Assembly (NCBI GenBank): GCA_049317525.1 | Contig: JBMOIC010000011.1 | Coordinates: forward strand, 12,462-76,461 | DNA: 64,000 nt | Source of the DNA: UBA961 sp049317525 | Lineage (GTDB): Bacteria; Bacteroidota; Ignavibacteria; Kapaibacteriales; UBA961 | Reading direction: 5' to 3' | Part shown: piece by piece, positions 1 to 8,538 of the stretch | Layout: every line of letters begins with the position of its first letter | Position numbering within the stretch: position 1 is the first letter of the stretch | Notes under the pieces: generated by a model | Databases searched by the model: none | What the model was told of the DNA's origin: nothing | What the model saw: only the letters and a program-made list of their open reading frames with translations | Translations under genes and position numbers: made by a program

Positions 1-789
1 AAAGAATCACCATCTGATGTAATAGTAATGATGGAACATACCGATCATAGATGGTTGTTAGATATTGTGATGCAATGCAGAGAACTTGGAATTAGCGTTA
101 AAATACAACCAGATTTATATGAGATATTTACAGGCCAAGCCAGATTATTGGCTATTCATGGAATGCCATTAATAGATATCAATCCCGAATTATTAAAAAC
201 ATGGGAAAGAGTTGTAAAAAGGATTTTTGATATCGTTTTTAGTGCAATCGTGCTTCTATTAGGATTACCTTTTTTACTGATCACTGCTATTTTGGTAAAA
301 CTAGATTCCAAAGGACCAATTTTCTTTTCTCAAATTAGAGTAGGAAAAAATGGTAAGATATTTACTATGTATAAATTTAGATCAATGATAACAGATGCAG
401 AAGCCGAAGGGCCAAGATGGGCATCAGTAAACGATCCAAGAGTTACCAGATTAGGTAGATTTTTGAGAAAATCACATTTAGATGAAATTCCACAATTTTG
501 GAATGTATTAAAAGGTGAAATGAGTTTGGTTGGCCCAAGGCCAGAAAGACCATTTTTTGTAGAAAAATTTAAAAAAGATGTTCCATATTATCTTAGACGT
601 CTTGTTATAAGGCCAGGACTAACAGGATGGAATCAAGTTCATTATAGAGATTATGAAGAAACATTAGAAGAAATCACTAATAGGCTTAAACATGATTTTT
701 ATTATATTGAAAATATGTCATTGCAATTAGATGTCGAAATTATAATCAGAACAGTAATTAGAGTGTTCAGAGGTCAAGGCCAAGCATAA
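1..789 (+). CDS. Bacterial sugar transferase (polyprenyl-phosphate glycosyl-1-phosphate transferase), 5' truncated
   Basis: The reading frame is open to base 1, so only the last 262 residues are visible and the true start lies upstream. After a short soluble stretch there is one hydrophobic membrane segment (FDIVFSAIVLLLGLPFLLI), then the catalytic core of the WbaP/WcaJ/PglC family: 'GPIFFSQIRVGKNGK', 'MYKFRSM', 'LRKSHLDEIPQFWNVLKGEMSLVGPRP' in two blocks, and 'RPGLTGWNQV'. Family members transfer a sugar-1-phosphate from a nucleotide sugar to undecaprenyl phosphate and so start surface polysaccharide assembly at the inner membrane. The missing N-terminus probably holds more transmembrane helices and a CoA-binding-like domain, as in WcaJ-type proteins. 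The sugar substrate cannot be told. The next gene is also a polyprenol-linked glycosyltransferase. Confidence 0.9.
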   Translation, partial: KESPSDVIVMMEHTDHRWLLDIVMQCRELGISVKIQPDLYEIFTGQARLLAIHGMPLIDINPELLKTWERVVKRIFDIVFSAIVLLLGLPFLLITAILVKLDSKGPIFFSQIRVGKNGKIFTMYKFRSMITDAEAEGPRWASVNDPRVTRLGRFLRKSHLDEIPQFWNVLKGEMSLVGPRPERPFFVEKFKKDVPYYLRRLVIRPGLTGWNQVHYRDYEETLEEITNRLKHDFYYIENMSLQLDVEIIIRTVIRVFRGQGQA

Positions 790-865
790 TCAACATACAT
801 GTTTCTATGTTATGAAAAGAATACAGAACATCAACATGTAATTATTACACTTTCTAGAGTTTATC

Positions 866-1570
866 GTGAAAACGATTGTAGTTATACCTACTTATAATGA
901 GTTGGACAATATAGACAATATCATTCAGGCTGTTTTGCAGGCTGCTGATGTTCATATTTTAATTGTTGATGATAATTCTCCAGATGGAACTTGGGCTAGA
1001 GTTCAGGAACTTCAGGAACATGATAATAGAATACATCTATTGAAAAGAGCTGGTAAAATGGGCTTAGGTACTGCTTATTGCGAAGGTTTTACCATAGCTT
1101 TAAGCTTGGGCTATGATACTATTATGGAAATGGATGCAGATTTCTCGCATGATCCTAAAGATATACCCCGTTTTCTAGAAAAAATACAAGATTATGATTT
1201 AGTGATAGGTTCTAGATATTCAGAAGGCGTTAATGTTGTTAACTGGCCAATGAGAAGGCTTCTTCTTAGTTATTCTGCAAATATGTATACTAGAATCATT
1301 ACTGGAATGCCAATTAAAGATGCTACAGGTGGCTTTAAATGTTTTAGAGCTTCAATTTTAAAGAAGATAGATTTTTCAGATATAAAATCAAATGGTTATG
1401 CATTTCAAATTGAAATGAATTTTAGATTATGGAAGGCCGGAGCAAGACTTATAGAAATACCAATTATTTTTATTGATAGACGCTCTGGTGTGTCTAAAAT
1501 GAGTAAAAATATAGTATACGAAGCAGCATTCTTAGTATGGAAATTAAAATTAATGTATCTATTTCGCTGA
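866..1570 (+). CDS. Polyprenol monophosphomannose synthase (GT2, DPM1-like)
   Basis: 234 residues from a GTG start. The family makes polyprenyl-phosphate-mannose from GDP-mannose on the cytoplasmic side of the membrane. Visible motifs are 'VVIPTYNE' at the N-terminus, 'VDDNSPDGT', the metal-binding 'MDADFSHDP', 'DATGGFKCF' and the DPM-specific 'DRRSGVSKMS' near the C-terminus. There is no C-terminal membrane domain, as in the soluble DPM1 type. Its product is the usual donor for GT39-type membrane transferases, and one such protein lies at 55.7 kb. Other GT2 hydrolase-like or glucosyl relatives are possible, but the DPM signature motifs fit best. Confidence 0.85.
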   Translation: MKTIVVIPTYNELDNIDNIIQAVLQAADVHILIVDDNSPDGTWARVQELQEHDNRIHLLKRAGKMGLGTAYCEGFTIALSLGYDTIMEMDADFSHDPKDIPRFLEKIQDYDLVIGSRYSEGVNVVNWPMRRLLLSYSANMYTRIITGMPIKDATGGFKCFRASILKKIDFSDIKSNGYAFQIEMNFRLWKAGARLIEIPIIFIDRRSGVSKMSKNIVYEAAFLVWKLKLMYLFR

Positions 1571-1577
1571 TAGTATA

Positions 1578-2120
1578 TTAGTAATTTGATTCATCACGCC
1601 ATCTAATAATTCTCCAAATATCTGTAGAATCTCTTCTGATTCTTACATTTACTCTTCCCTGTAAACGAATGATATCATAAGGATTAAAAGTAATTGTGAG
1701 ATTAAAACCCCTCGAGATATCCATTAAAGTACTATCACCCGAAGAAACGATAATATCATTCCATACCAGTTCTAATGCTTGGGATGCATTGAAAAGTCCT
1801 GCAGTAGAAATCATATCTTGATCTCTTCCCCACGATGCATCTACACCTTTATCGTAATTTCTATAAATAAAAACAAAATCTGGACTTAATAATCTACCAT
1901 AAGCAATCGTATCTTTGTATAAATACGATGTCTTAAAATTTTGAAAGACACCTTCTATTGTTCTTTGATCTCCATACATTCCTGCATTTATTGGTTTGTC
2001 CGATAATTTGGGTGCAAATGGATTTGTACAAGAATAAAAGAGCATACCATATAAAAATAGTATGAATATACTTAGTATGCTATTTGATAGTAATGTGTGC
2101 TTGATATTCTTGAAATTCAT
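1578..2120 (-). CDS. Putative lipoprotein of unknown function
   Basis: 180 residues. A positively charged start is followed by a hydrophobic stretch and a cysteine at residue 31 (context 'LFYSC'), which reads as a lipoprotein signal although the residue at -3 is not the usual Leu. Just after the Cys is 'TNPFAP'. The mature part ('EGVFQNFKTSYLYKDTIAYGRLLSPDFVFIY' in part) resembles the small alpha+beta NTF2/SnoaL-like fold, with Trp/Tyr-rich later strands. No catalytic residues are evident. It is convergent with the mannose synthase, with a 7-base gap. I do not recognise a specific family. Confidence 0.7.
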   Translation of the reverse strand: MNFKNIKHTLLSNSILSIFILFLYGMLFYSCTNPFAPKLSDKPINAGMYGDQRTIEGVFQNFKTSYLYKDTIAYGRLLSPDFVFIYRNYDKGVDASWGRDQDMISTAGLFNASQALELVWNDIIVSSGDSTLMDISRGFNLTITFNPYDIIRLQGRVNVRIRRDSTDIWRIIRWRDESNY

Positions 2121-2241
2121 TGAATAATCACTTCAAAAGAATCGGTATTGATAGAAGAAATCTAATATATAGATGACAATGCATATTTGAATGTTAATTT
2201 AGTAAAAATAGCAGACAGAATTTTAGGTATTTCTAGAAGTT

Positions 2242-2988
2242 ATGATAAAAGCAAAACCATCAGCATTATGGCGTTCCATTTTAGGAAAATATTTTTTTAG
2301 ATCTGTTAAACATCAATTCTTTCAATGTGGTATTTCAGGTCAAGAATTTCTTTCACCATGGATATTAGATTCTAGTGTTCATTCCGAAATTCCACTGATT
2401 TTATATAGTTCACATGGTGGCTGGTGGGATGCTGCCATTGCTATAGCATTATCTAATTCATATCTGCATTTAGAATCTTATGGCATGATGGAAGAAAAAC
2501 AATTAAAAAAGTATATGTTTTTTACAAAAGTAGGTATGTTCTCTGTTCATAGGCAACAAGCTAAATCTGCATTGCAAAGCTTACATTATGCCGCTGACAT
2601 ATTGCAAAATTCGAATAAAACATTATGGATATTTCCTCAAGGTGAATTATTTCATCAGGATATTCGCCCGATTTCTTTGTTTTCTGGCCAAGCAATACTG
2701 TTGAAATTATTGAAAACTGCATATTTTGCCCCTATTGCTATTCGTTATGACTTTTTACAAGAGCAAAAACCGGAAAGTTATATTAGTGTAGGAATGCCAG
2801 AGTTATTGCATTGGGAACATAAAGAGAAATCATCTGAATGGACAGCTTATTTTACAGAAAAGCTTACGAATCAAATGGATATATTAACCAATGATATTCA
2901 TAAACAAAGGCTTGATTCTTATACTATATGGTGTAAAGGGCCAGAATCCATAGAGAAAAAATGGGATTCTTTTAGAGGGATAAAATAA
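2242..2988 (+). CDS. Lysophospholipid acyltransferase family protein (PlsC-like)
   Basis: 248 residues. It has the acyltransferase HX4D motif as 'SSHGGWWDAA' (H58, D63) and a motif III equivalent 'FPQGEL' (residues 132-137, the usual FPEG with Gln for Glu). This places it in the 1-acyl-glycerol-phosphate or lipid A-type acyltransferase superfamily, acting on membrane lipids. There is no obvious transmembrane helix, so it is likely peripheral. The tryptophan-rich HGGWWD form is typical of a Bacteroidota/cyanobacterial subgroup of unknown acceptor. It stands alone between a minus-strand lipoprotein and secreted proteins, so context does not reveal the substrate. Confidence 0.8.
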   Translation: MIKAKPSALWRSILGKYFFRSVKHQFFQCGISGQEFLSPWILDSSVHSEIPLILYSSHGGWWDAAIAIALSNSYLHLESYGMMEEKQLKKYMFFTKVGMFSVHRQQAKSALQSLHYAADILQNSNKTLWIFPQGELFHQDIRPISLFSGQAILLKLLKTAYFAPIAIRYDFLQEQKPESYISVGMPELLHWEHKEKSSEWTAYFTEKLTNQMDILTNDIHKQRLDSYTIWCKGPESIEKKWDSFRGIK

Positions 2989-3051
2989 TACTACATAAAA
3001 GTATATTTTTTTACTTGTGTTGAATATATTCAAGTAGTAAGTTTGTGCGCA

Positions 3052-3468
3052 ATGAAAAATCTTCTTTATATCATATTGTCTTGCTGTATAATTTATACGG
3101 CATATGCTGCAGAAACAGCATTAGAATACTTAACTGCTAAGTCTGATGGTAAGGTTATTATTATAGAATGGCGTGCTTCAGCAGAAAAAGGCATTCATCA
3201 TTATGAAGTAGAACGTGCATCTGGTGACCAATTATATCGAAATATTGCTACTATTGATGCTCGTGGACAAATGTATTCTTATCGTTTTGTAGATGAAGAT
3301 GCATTAATGAAAGGAGATAAACAGCAAATTATTGGGAATGTATATTCTTATAGATTGAGGGCAATAGGATATGATAATTCTTCTTCAGTTTCAAATTCAG
3401 TAAGTGTTGCGCATAGTATCAGTGGAATTCGCCGCACTTGGGGTATGATAAAAGAAATGTTTAGATGA
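3052..3468 (+). CDS. Small secreted fibronectin type III-like protein
   Basis: 138 residues from ATG 3052; an in-frame TTG nine bases upstream is less likely. Residues 1-20 form a signal peptide ending near 'YAAE'. The rest looks like one FN3-type beta-sandwich: 'GKVIIIEWRASAEKGIHHYEVERA' in two blocks is the classic strand pair seen in Bacteroidota secreted proteins, followed by 'YSYRFVDED' and 'YSYRLRAIGYD'. No sorting domain follows. It is separated by 17 bases from the secreted metalloprotease downstream, so the two are probably co-transcribed. The function is unknown, perhaps a surface or periplasmic adaptor. Confidence 0.65.
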   Translation: MKNLLYIILSCCIIYTAYAAETALEYLTAKSDGKVIIIEWRASAEKGIHHYEVERASGDQLYRNIATIDARGQMYSYRFVDEDALMKGDKQQIIGNVYSYRLRAIGYDNSSSVSNSVSVAHSISGIRRTWGMIKEMFR

Positions 3469-3485
3469 TTTTATATACTTTTTAA

Positions 3486-5153
3486 ATGAAAACAAGTACA
3501 TTTTCAAGCAAATATCACTATATATGTGTTCTATTATGTATTGGTTTCTATTCTTATACACATACTAATGCTCAAGAACATAAATGTGGAACTTTTGTAT
3601 CAGCTTCTTTTAAAGAGTTTCAGGATAAATCAGCTAAAGGGGAAACAGTACTTGCTAATAGGCCAATTCTAAGTTCACAAGAAATCACAATTGGCTCGCC
3701 TAGTGGAAAATTTCTTATCCATTATACCAAATATGGAAATGATAGAGTAGACTCTACCGATAAAAATCAAAATTCCATACCAGATTATATTGATTCTGTT
3801 TGTTACTATTTTGATGAAGTATATTCTTATGAAATTAATACTTTGGGATATCCTGCTCCGCCTAGTGATCAAAATGGTGGTGGATCTGAAGCCTATGATA
3901 TTTATGTGCGAAATATGAAAGAAATGGGATATTATGGTTTAACAGAACAAGATTTTAGGGTCGCAGGTACAAATAGTCAGATAAAAACTACTTCATTCAT
4001 TTCTATTGATAATAATTACAGTGTAAATACTAATGGTACAAAAAGTTATAATACCTTGGGTATTGATGCTTTAAAAATTACCGCAGCGCATGAATTTCAT
4101 CATGCAATTCAATTTGGTTGTTATGGAGTTAGTACTACAGGTTTTGATGTAGTAATATATGAGATGTACAGTACTTGGATGGAATATCTTCAATATCCTG
4201 CTGTAAAAGATTATATAAATTATGCAAAATTATTGTTTACAAATCCGCAAGAATATAGATTTGGAAGAAGGGGCACAAGTGACATATATACGGGCTATGG
4301 TTGGAGTATATTTTTTGAATTTCTTCAATACAAATTTGGAGTATCTGTCTCTAAAGATATGTGGAATAATATAGGAAAAGGGGTCTTACCATTTAGGGCA
4401 TTAGAGCTTTCATTAAATACTAAAGGAAGTTCACTTAATGATATTTGGTGTGAACTAGCGCAATGGATGTATCATACTGGTTCAAAATCATATGGTATAT
4501 CAGATGCTAATAAATTTATGGATGCTGCAGATTTACCTGAAATGAAAGCAATTACTGATTCGGTAAACCCATCATTACTATTTTCACAATCAATCTATCC
4601 ATATGAATTTAGATTGTATTCTTGTGTATTGCCAAATAACCTGACCATTGCAGATACAGCAGATTTTATGTGCTCAATTATGCCTCCAAATCCATTTTAC
4701 AATATATCTACAAATCAAAATCCATTAGTTTTTTCAGTTTCTAAACAAATAACCCAAAATGCAATTAGTTCGACAGGATATTATTGGAATCTTGATGCAA
4801 AAGGAATGCAATATTGCTCCTATGCAGTATTTAGTAAAGGAATTGCAGTTAAACCAAATCAAGTGGTATATCCCAATCCATATATCTTAAATCAAACTCA
4901 AGAATTGATGTTTCCTCTTCCGGCAATGGTAAATGAAGGTGATTTGGCATTGCTAACTATATATACTACTACTGGTAAAATGATATATTCTGGCAAACTC
5001 TTGATAGAGACAGACCCAAAAAACAAAGCAAATCCAGGATTTAATACACTTGTAATCAAATATCTACAGGCTGATACCTTAGAAAGGGGAGTATATATCT
5101 TCACAGTAGAGAATAAAGGGAAAACAATTCATGGAAAATTTCTAGTAAAATAG
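3486..5153 (+). CDS. Secreted MXAN_6640-type putative metalloprotease with T9SS sorting domain
   Basis: 555 residues. Signal peptide at about 1-29. The 'DKNQNSIPDYID' and 'GGGSEAYDIYV' stretches are typical of MXAN_6640-family proteins, and 'AAHEFHHAIQFG' supplies an HExxH zinc site (H202, E203, H206). From about residue 455, 'VVYPNPYILN', 'LLTIYTTTGKMIY' and 'RGVYIFTVENKGKTIHGKFLVK' in parts form a type A T9SS C-terminal sorting domain, so export through the PorU/PorV system encoded at 50-55 kb is expected. The substrate is unknown and the third zinc ligand is not identified. It follows the small FN3-like gene closely. Confidence 0.85.
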   Translation: MKTSTFSSKYHYICVLLCIGFYSYTHTNAQEHKCGTFVSASFKEFQDKSAKGETVLANRPILSSQEITIGSPSGKFLIHYTKYGNDRVDSTDKNQNSIPDYIDSVCYYFDEVYSYEINTLGYPAPPSDQNGGGSEAYDIYVRNMKEMGYYGLTEQDFRVAGTNSQIKTTSFISIDNNYSVNTNGTKSYNTLGIDALKITAAHEFHHAIQFGCYGVSTTGFDVVIYEMYSTWMEYLQYPAVKDYINYAKLLFTNPQEYRFGRRGTSDIYTGYGWSIFFEFLQYKFGVSVSKDMWNNIGKGVLPFRALELSLNTKGSSLNDIWCELAQWMYHTGSKSYGISDANKFMDAADLPEMKAITDSVNPSLLFSQSIYPYEFRLYSCVLPNNLTIADTADFMCSIMPPNPFYNISTNQNPLVFSVSKQITQNAISSTGYYWNLDAKGMQYCSYAVFSKGIAVKPNQVVYPNPYILNQTQELMFPLPAMVNEGDLALLTIYTTTGKMIYSGKLLIETDPKNKANPGFNTLVIKYLQADTLERGVYIFTVENKGKTIHGKFLVK

Positions 5154-5291
5154 AAATCCCACCATTTCACTTGTCCACATCTTATTAACAATTCATAAAT
5201 AATAACCTACTTAACTATTATTAAAGTAAGAAGATAAGCAAATAATTAGATGTGGATAACTCTGTAAAATTTTGATTTATCAAGATTTAAT

Positions 5292-5322
5292 TTTGTTTTA
5301 TACTATCTATATTCTAAATTTG
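5292..5322 (+). promoter_or_regulatory. Bacteroidota-type promoter for fusA/str operon
   Basis: TTTG at 5292-5295, a 19-base spacer, then TAAATTTG at 5315-5322. This matches the Bacteroidota primary sigma consensus TTTG-N19-TANNTTTG at every fixed position. It predicts a start of transcription near 5329 and an untranslated leader of about 80 bases before the fusA ATG at 5411. No strong Shine-Dalgarno precedes that ATG. Confidence 0.6.
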
Positions 5323-5410
5323 TTCTCTTCGCTTTAGCGGGCAAGCCCTACTAAGTGAAAATTAACATTAGATAATAGTAACTTTTTACATGCATTAGGT
5401 TAAGACAACA

Positions 5411-7507
5411 ATGTCAGAAATCTTAAAAGTAAGAAATATTGGTATTTCAGCCCATATTGATTCGGGCAAAACCACATTAAGCGAAAGAATTTTATTTTAT
5501 ACTGGAAAAATCCACAAGATTGAAGAAGTAAAGGGTAAGTCTGGTGTTGGCGCCACGATGGACTCTATGGATCTTGAAAGAGAGAAAGGCATTACGATTC
5601 AATCTGCGGCAACATACTGTACATGGAAGGATTTTGAAGTTAATCTTATTGATACACCTGGCCATGTTGATTTTACTGTAGAAGTAGAGCGTGCCTTAAG
5701 GGTATTAGATGGTGCTGTATTGGTTCTATGCGGCGTAGCTGGTGTACAAAGCCAATCAATCACAGTAGACCGTCAAATGCGTAGATATAATGTTCCAAGA
5801 CTTGCATTTATCAATAAGATAGATCGTTCTGGATCAAATCCTGACAGAGTTGCAGAGCAATTAGCAGAAAAACTTCATCATCGTCCAGTAATCATGACAT
5901 TTGCCATGGGTTTGGAAGATCGTTTTGAAGGGGTTGTAGATTTATTAAAGATGAAAGCAATTTATTTTGATGGTGATAATGGAGAGAATATTCGTGAAGA
6001 AGAAATTCCAGCGCAATATGTAGAAGAAGCAAAACAACGTCGCCACAAATTAGTTGAAACAATGGCTGATTTTGATGATGTAATTGCAGAAAAATTCCTT
6101 ATGGAAGAGCCAGTTACTTTAGAAGAATTAATGCCTGTAATCCGCCGTGAAACTATAAATTTAAAAATTACACCTTTATATGTTGGGTCTGCTAAGAAAA
6201 ACAAAGGCATTCAAACTTTATTAGATGCTGTAGGTTATTTTTTACCTTCACCTTCTGAAATTAAGAATGAAGGATTAGACCAAAATAACAATGAAGAAAA
6301 AGTAGAGTTAGCATCAGATAGTACAAAACCATTCGTAGGCCTAGCTTTCAAGTTAGAAGATGGAAGATTTGGCCAGTTAACGTATGTGCGAGTATATCAA
6401 GGTGCAATTAAAAAAGGCGATATGATCACTAATATGTCCAATGGAAAGCGTGTTAAAGTTCCAAGGCTAGTTAGGATGCATGCAGATCAAATGCATGATA
6501 TTGATGAGGTTGGCCCAGGACAAATAGTTGCATTATTTGGTATCGATTGCGCTAGTGGTGATACATTTACTGATGGCAGTGTAAATATTACAATGACATC
6601 TATGTTTGTTGCAGAACCTGTTATTGAATTAGCGGTAAGCCCCAAAGATAAAGCTGGTCAAGTGAATTTCTCTAAAGCGCTTAATCGTTTTACTAAAGAG
6701 GATCCAACATTCCAGGTGTATCGCGATGAAGAAAGTGGCGAAACAATTATCAAAGGAATGGGCGAACTACACCTTGAAATCTATATTGAAAGAATAAAGC
6801 GTGAATATGGTTGTGAAGTAAATGTTGGGCGTCCTAAAGTAGCTTTCCGTGAAGCTATGACACAAAGAGCAGATTTCAACTATACTCATAAAAAACAAAC
6901 TGGTGGCTCTGGTCAATTTGCTAGAGTTGGTGGATTTATTGAGCCATTACCATCGGATGCAATTGAAAATTATGAATTCGTAGATGATATTGTAGGCGGC
7001 GTAATTCCAAGAGAGTTTATTCCAGCTTGTGATAAAGGATTCCGCGAAGTAATACGTGAAGGTTCTTTAATTGGACAACCAGTTGTTGGTGTTCGTGTAA
7101 CGATTAATGATGGTGCAGATCACCCAGTGGATTCCTCTGAAATGGCATTTAAAGTAGCTTCTATATCTGCTTTCCGCGAAGCATACATGAAAGCTAAGCC
7201 AATCATTCTTGAACCAATTATGAAATTGGAAGTAAGTGTACCAGAAGAATTCCAAGGTGTATGTATTGGCCAAATTAATCAAAGACGCGGTGTTATTGTT
7301 GGTACTACAATGGACGCAGGCTATGTTGTTGTAGAATCAGATGTACCGCTAAGCGAAATGTTCGGCTATTCTACTGATATTCGTTCAGTAACTCAAGGCA
7401 AGGGAGAATTCTCTATGGAATTCTTAAGATATGCTCCAGTACCTAAAAATGTACAGGAAGAAATGGTAAAAGTATATCAAGCTAAACGTGCCGAAGGAAG
7501 AAATTAA
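5411..7507 (+). CDS. fusA: Elongation factor G, spdEFG1/mitochondrial EF-G1-like
   Basis: 698 residues. A translational GTPase that moves tRNA-mRNA through the ribosome. G motifs: 'AHIDSGKTT' (G1), 'GITIQSAAT' (G2), 'DTPGHVDFT' (G3), 'NKID' (G4), 'GSA' (G5). The 'HIDSGKTTLSERILFYTG', 'VKGKSGVGATMDSMDLERE' and 'RQMRRYNVPRLAFINK' stretches match the spdEFG1/mtEFG1 clade rather than canonical EF-G, which has HIDAGKTTTTERI and an HEGAATMDWMEQE-like segment. Domain IV keeps 'DGADHPVDSSEMAFK', the signature of translocation-competent EF-Gs. It is first in a str operon that also has a second EF-G at 8539. The clade assignment is from memory of the motifs. Confidence 0.93.
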   Translation: MSEILKVRNIGISAHIDSGKTTLSERILFYTGKIHKIEEVKGKSGVGATMDSMDLEREKGITIQSAATYCTWKDFEVNLIDTPGHVDFTVEVERALRVLDGAVLVLCGVAGVQSQSITVDRQMRRYNVPRLAFINKIDRSGSNPDRVAEQLAEKLHHRPVIMTFAMGLEDRFEGVVDLLKMKAIYFDGDNGENIREEEIPAQYVEEAKQRRHKLVETMADFDDVIAEKFLMEEPVTLEELMPVIRRETINLKITPLYVGSAKKNKGIQTLLDAVGYFLPSPSEIKNEGLDQNNNEEKVELASDSTKPFVGLAFKLEDGRFGQLTYVRVYQGAIKKGDMITNMSNGKRVKVPRLVRMHADQMHDIDEVGPGQIVALFGIDCASGDTFTDGSVNITMTSMFVAEPVIELAVSPKDKAGQVNFSKALNRFTKEDPTFQVYRDEESGETIIKGMGELHLEIYIERIKREYGCEVNVGRPKVAFREAMTQRADFNYTHKKQTGGSGQFARVGGFIEPLPSDAIENYEFVDDIVGGVIPREFIPACDKGFREVIREGSLIGQPVVGVRVTINDGADHPVDSSEMAFKVASISAFREAYMKAKPIILEPIMKLEVSVPEEFQGVCIGQINQRRGVIVGTTMDAGYVVVESDVPLSEMFGYSTDIRSVTQGKGEFSMEFLRYAPVPKNVQEEMVKVYQAKRAEGRN

Positions 7508-7514
7508 AATATAT

Positions 7515-7546
7515 TTTGGATGTGAATAACTTTTTTCTTAGTTTTG
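7515..7546 (+). promoter_or_regulatory. Candidate internal promoter before rpsL
   Basis: TTTG at 7515-7518, a 20-base spacer and TAGTTTTG at 7539-7546, a good match to TTTG-N19-20-TANNTTTG. It lies in the 94-base gap between fusA and rpsL. The predicted start falls at about 7553, exactly where a short hairpin begins (CTGTC-AAC-GACAG, 7553-7565). Confidence 0.42.
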
Positions 7547-7601
7547 CAAGCTCTGTCAACGACAGCAAAAAAGTAAAACGAGATATATACAGGAAAATTA
7601 A

Positions 7602-7994
7602 GTGCCTACAATTAGTCAACTTGTTCGTAAAGGTCGCCAGAAGCTGGTGGAGAAAAGCAAGTCTCCAGCTCTTGCAAGTTGTCCCCAAAGACGTGGGGTT
7701 TGTACTCGTGTATATACGACTACACCAAAAAAACCGAATTCTGCATTACGTAAAGTAGCGAAGGTTCGTTTAACAAATCAATTTGAAGTGATTGCATATA
7801 TTCCAGGTGAAGGGCATAATCTTCAGGAGCACTCAATTGTGTTGATTCGTGGTGGGCGTGTTAAAGATTTACCAGGTGTTCGTTATCACATCGTACGTGG
7901 TGCAGCGGATACTCAAGGTGTAAAAGATCGGAAGCAAGCACGATCTAAGTATGGTGCGAAGCGAGTAAAACCTGGAACAGCTAAGAAAAAATAA
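7602..7994 (+). CDS. rpsL: 30S ribosomal protein S12
   Basis: 130 residues from GTG 7602, giving the conserved N-terminus MPTISQLVRKGR. S12 sits at the decoding centre of the 30S subunit. The conserved 'TPKKPNSALRK' and 'RGGRVKDLPGVRYH' loops are intact, with Lys at the positions equivalent to the streptomycin-resistance sites K43 and K88 of E. coli, so no resistance substitution is seen. There are few extra residues compared with the usual 124. It starts 94 bases after fusA, behind its own candidate promoter. Confidence 0.97.
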   Translation: MPTISQLVRKGRQKLVEKSKSPALASCPQRRGVCTRVYTTTPKKPNSALRKVAKVRLTNQFEVIAYIPGEGHNLQEHSIVLIRGGRVKDLPGVRYHIVRGAADTQGVKDRKQARSKYGAKRVKPGTAKKK

Positions 7995-8023
7995 TTTAAG
8001 AAAAGAAGAGAAAAAGAGATAGT

Positions 8024-8491
8024 ATGAGAAAGAAAAGAGCAGAAAAACGATATGCAGTACCTGATTCACGTTTTAACGATGTGATGGTATCTAGATTCAT
8101 TAATAAAGTGATGATTCAAGGTAAAAAGAATACTGCTCGCAATTTAGTTTATAATGCTTTTGATTTAGTAGAGCTAAAATCAAAGACAGATCCTGTTGAA
8201 ATTTTCCGCAAAGCTTTAGGTAATATTTCTCCTGCTATTGAAGTTCGTTCACGTCGCGTTGGTGGCGCTACTTATCAAGTGCCAGTTGAAGTTAGAGAGG
8301 ATCGTCGTTTTGCATTAGCAATCCGTTGGTTAAAGCAATATGCTTCAGAGCGTCGTGATAAAACAATGGCTCAAAAATTAGCCTCAGAATTATTAGCAGC
8401 AGCTAATGGTGAAGGTAGTTCTGTAAAAAAGCGTGACGATGTACATAGAATGGCAGAAGCTAATAAAGCATTTGCACATTTTAAGTGGTGA
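8024..8491 (+). CDS. rpsG: 30S ribosomal protein S7
   Basis: 155 residues, normal length. S7 organises the 30S head and contacts E-site tRNA. It begins MRKKRAEKR and carries 'SRRVGGATYQVPVEV' and 'RRDKTMAQKLASEL', both diagnostic. It is 29 bases downstream of rpsL, with a purine-rich AGAAGAGAAAAAGAG stretch serving as ribosome binding region. Order rpsL-rpsG is the standard str order. Confidence 0.97.
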   Translation: MRKKRAEKRYAVPDSRFNDVMVSRFINKVMIQGKKNTARNLVYNAFDLVELKSKTDPVEIFRKALGNISPAIEVRSRRVGGATYQVPVEVREDRRFALAIRWLKQYASERRDKTMAQKLASELLAAANGEGSSVKKRDDVHRMAEANKAFAHFKW

Positions 8492-8538
8492 GAAATTTTT
8501 TGTTCTTTGTCAATTTAACCCTGGTAGCGCTGTAAATT

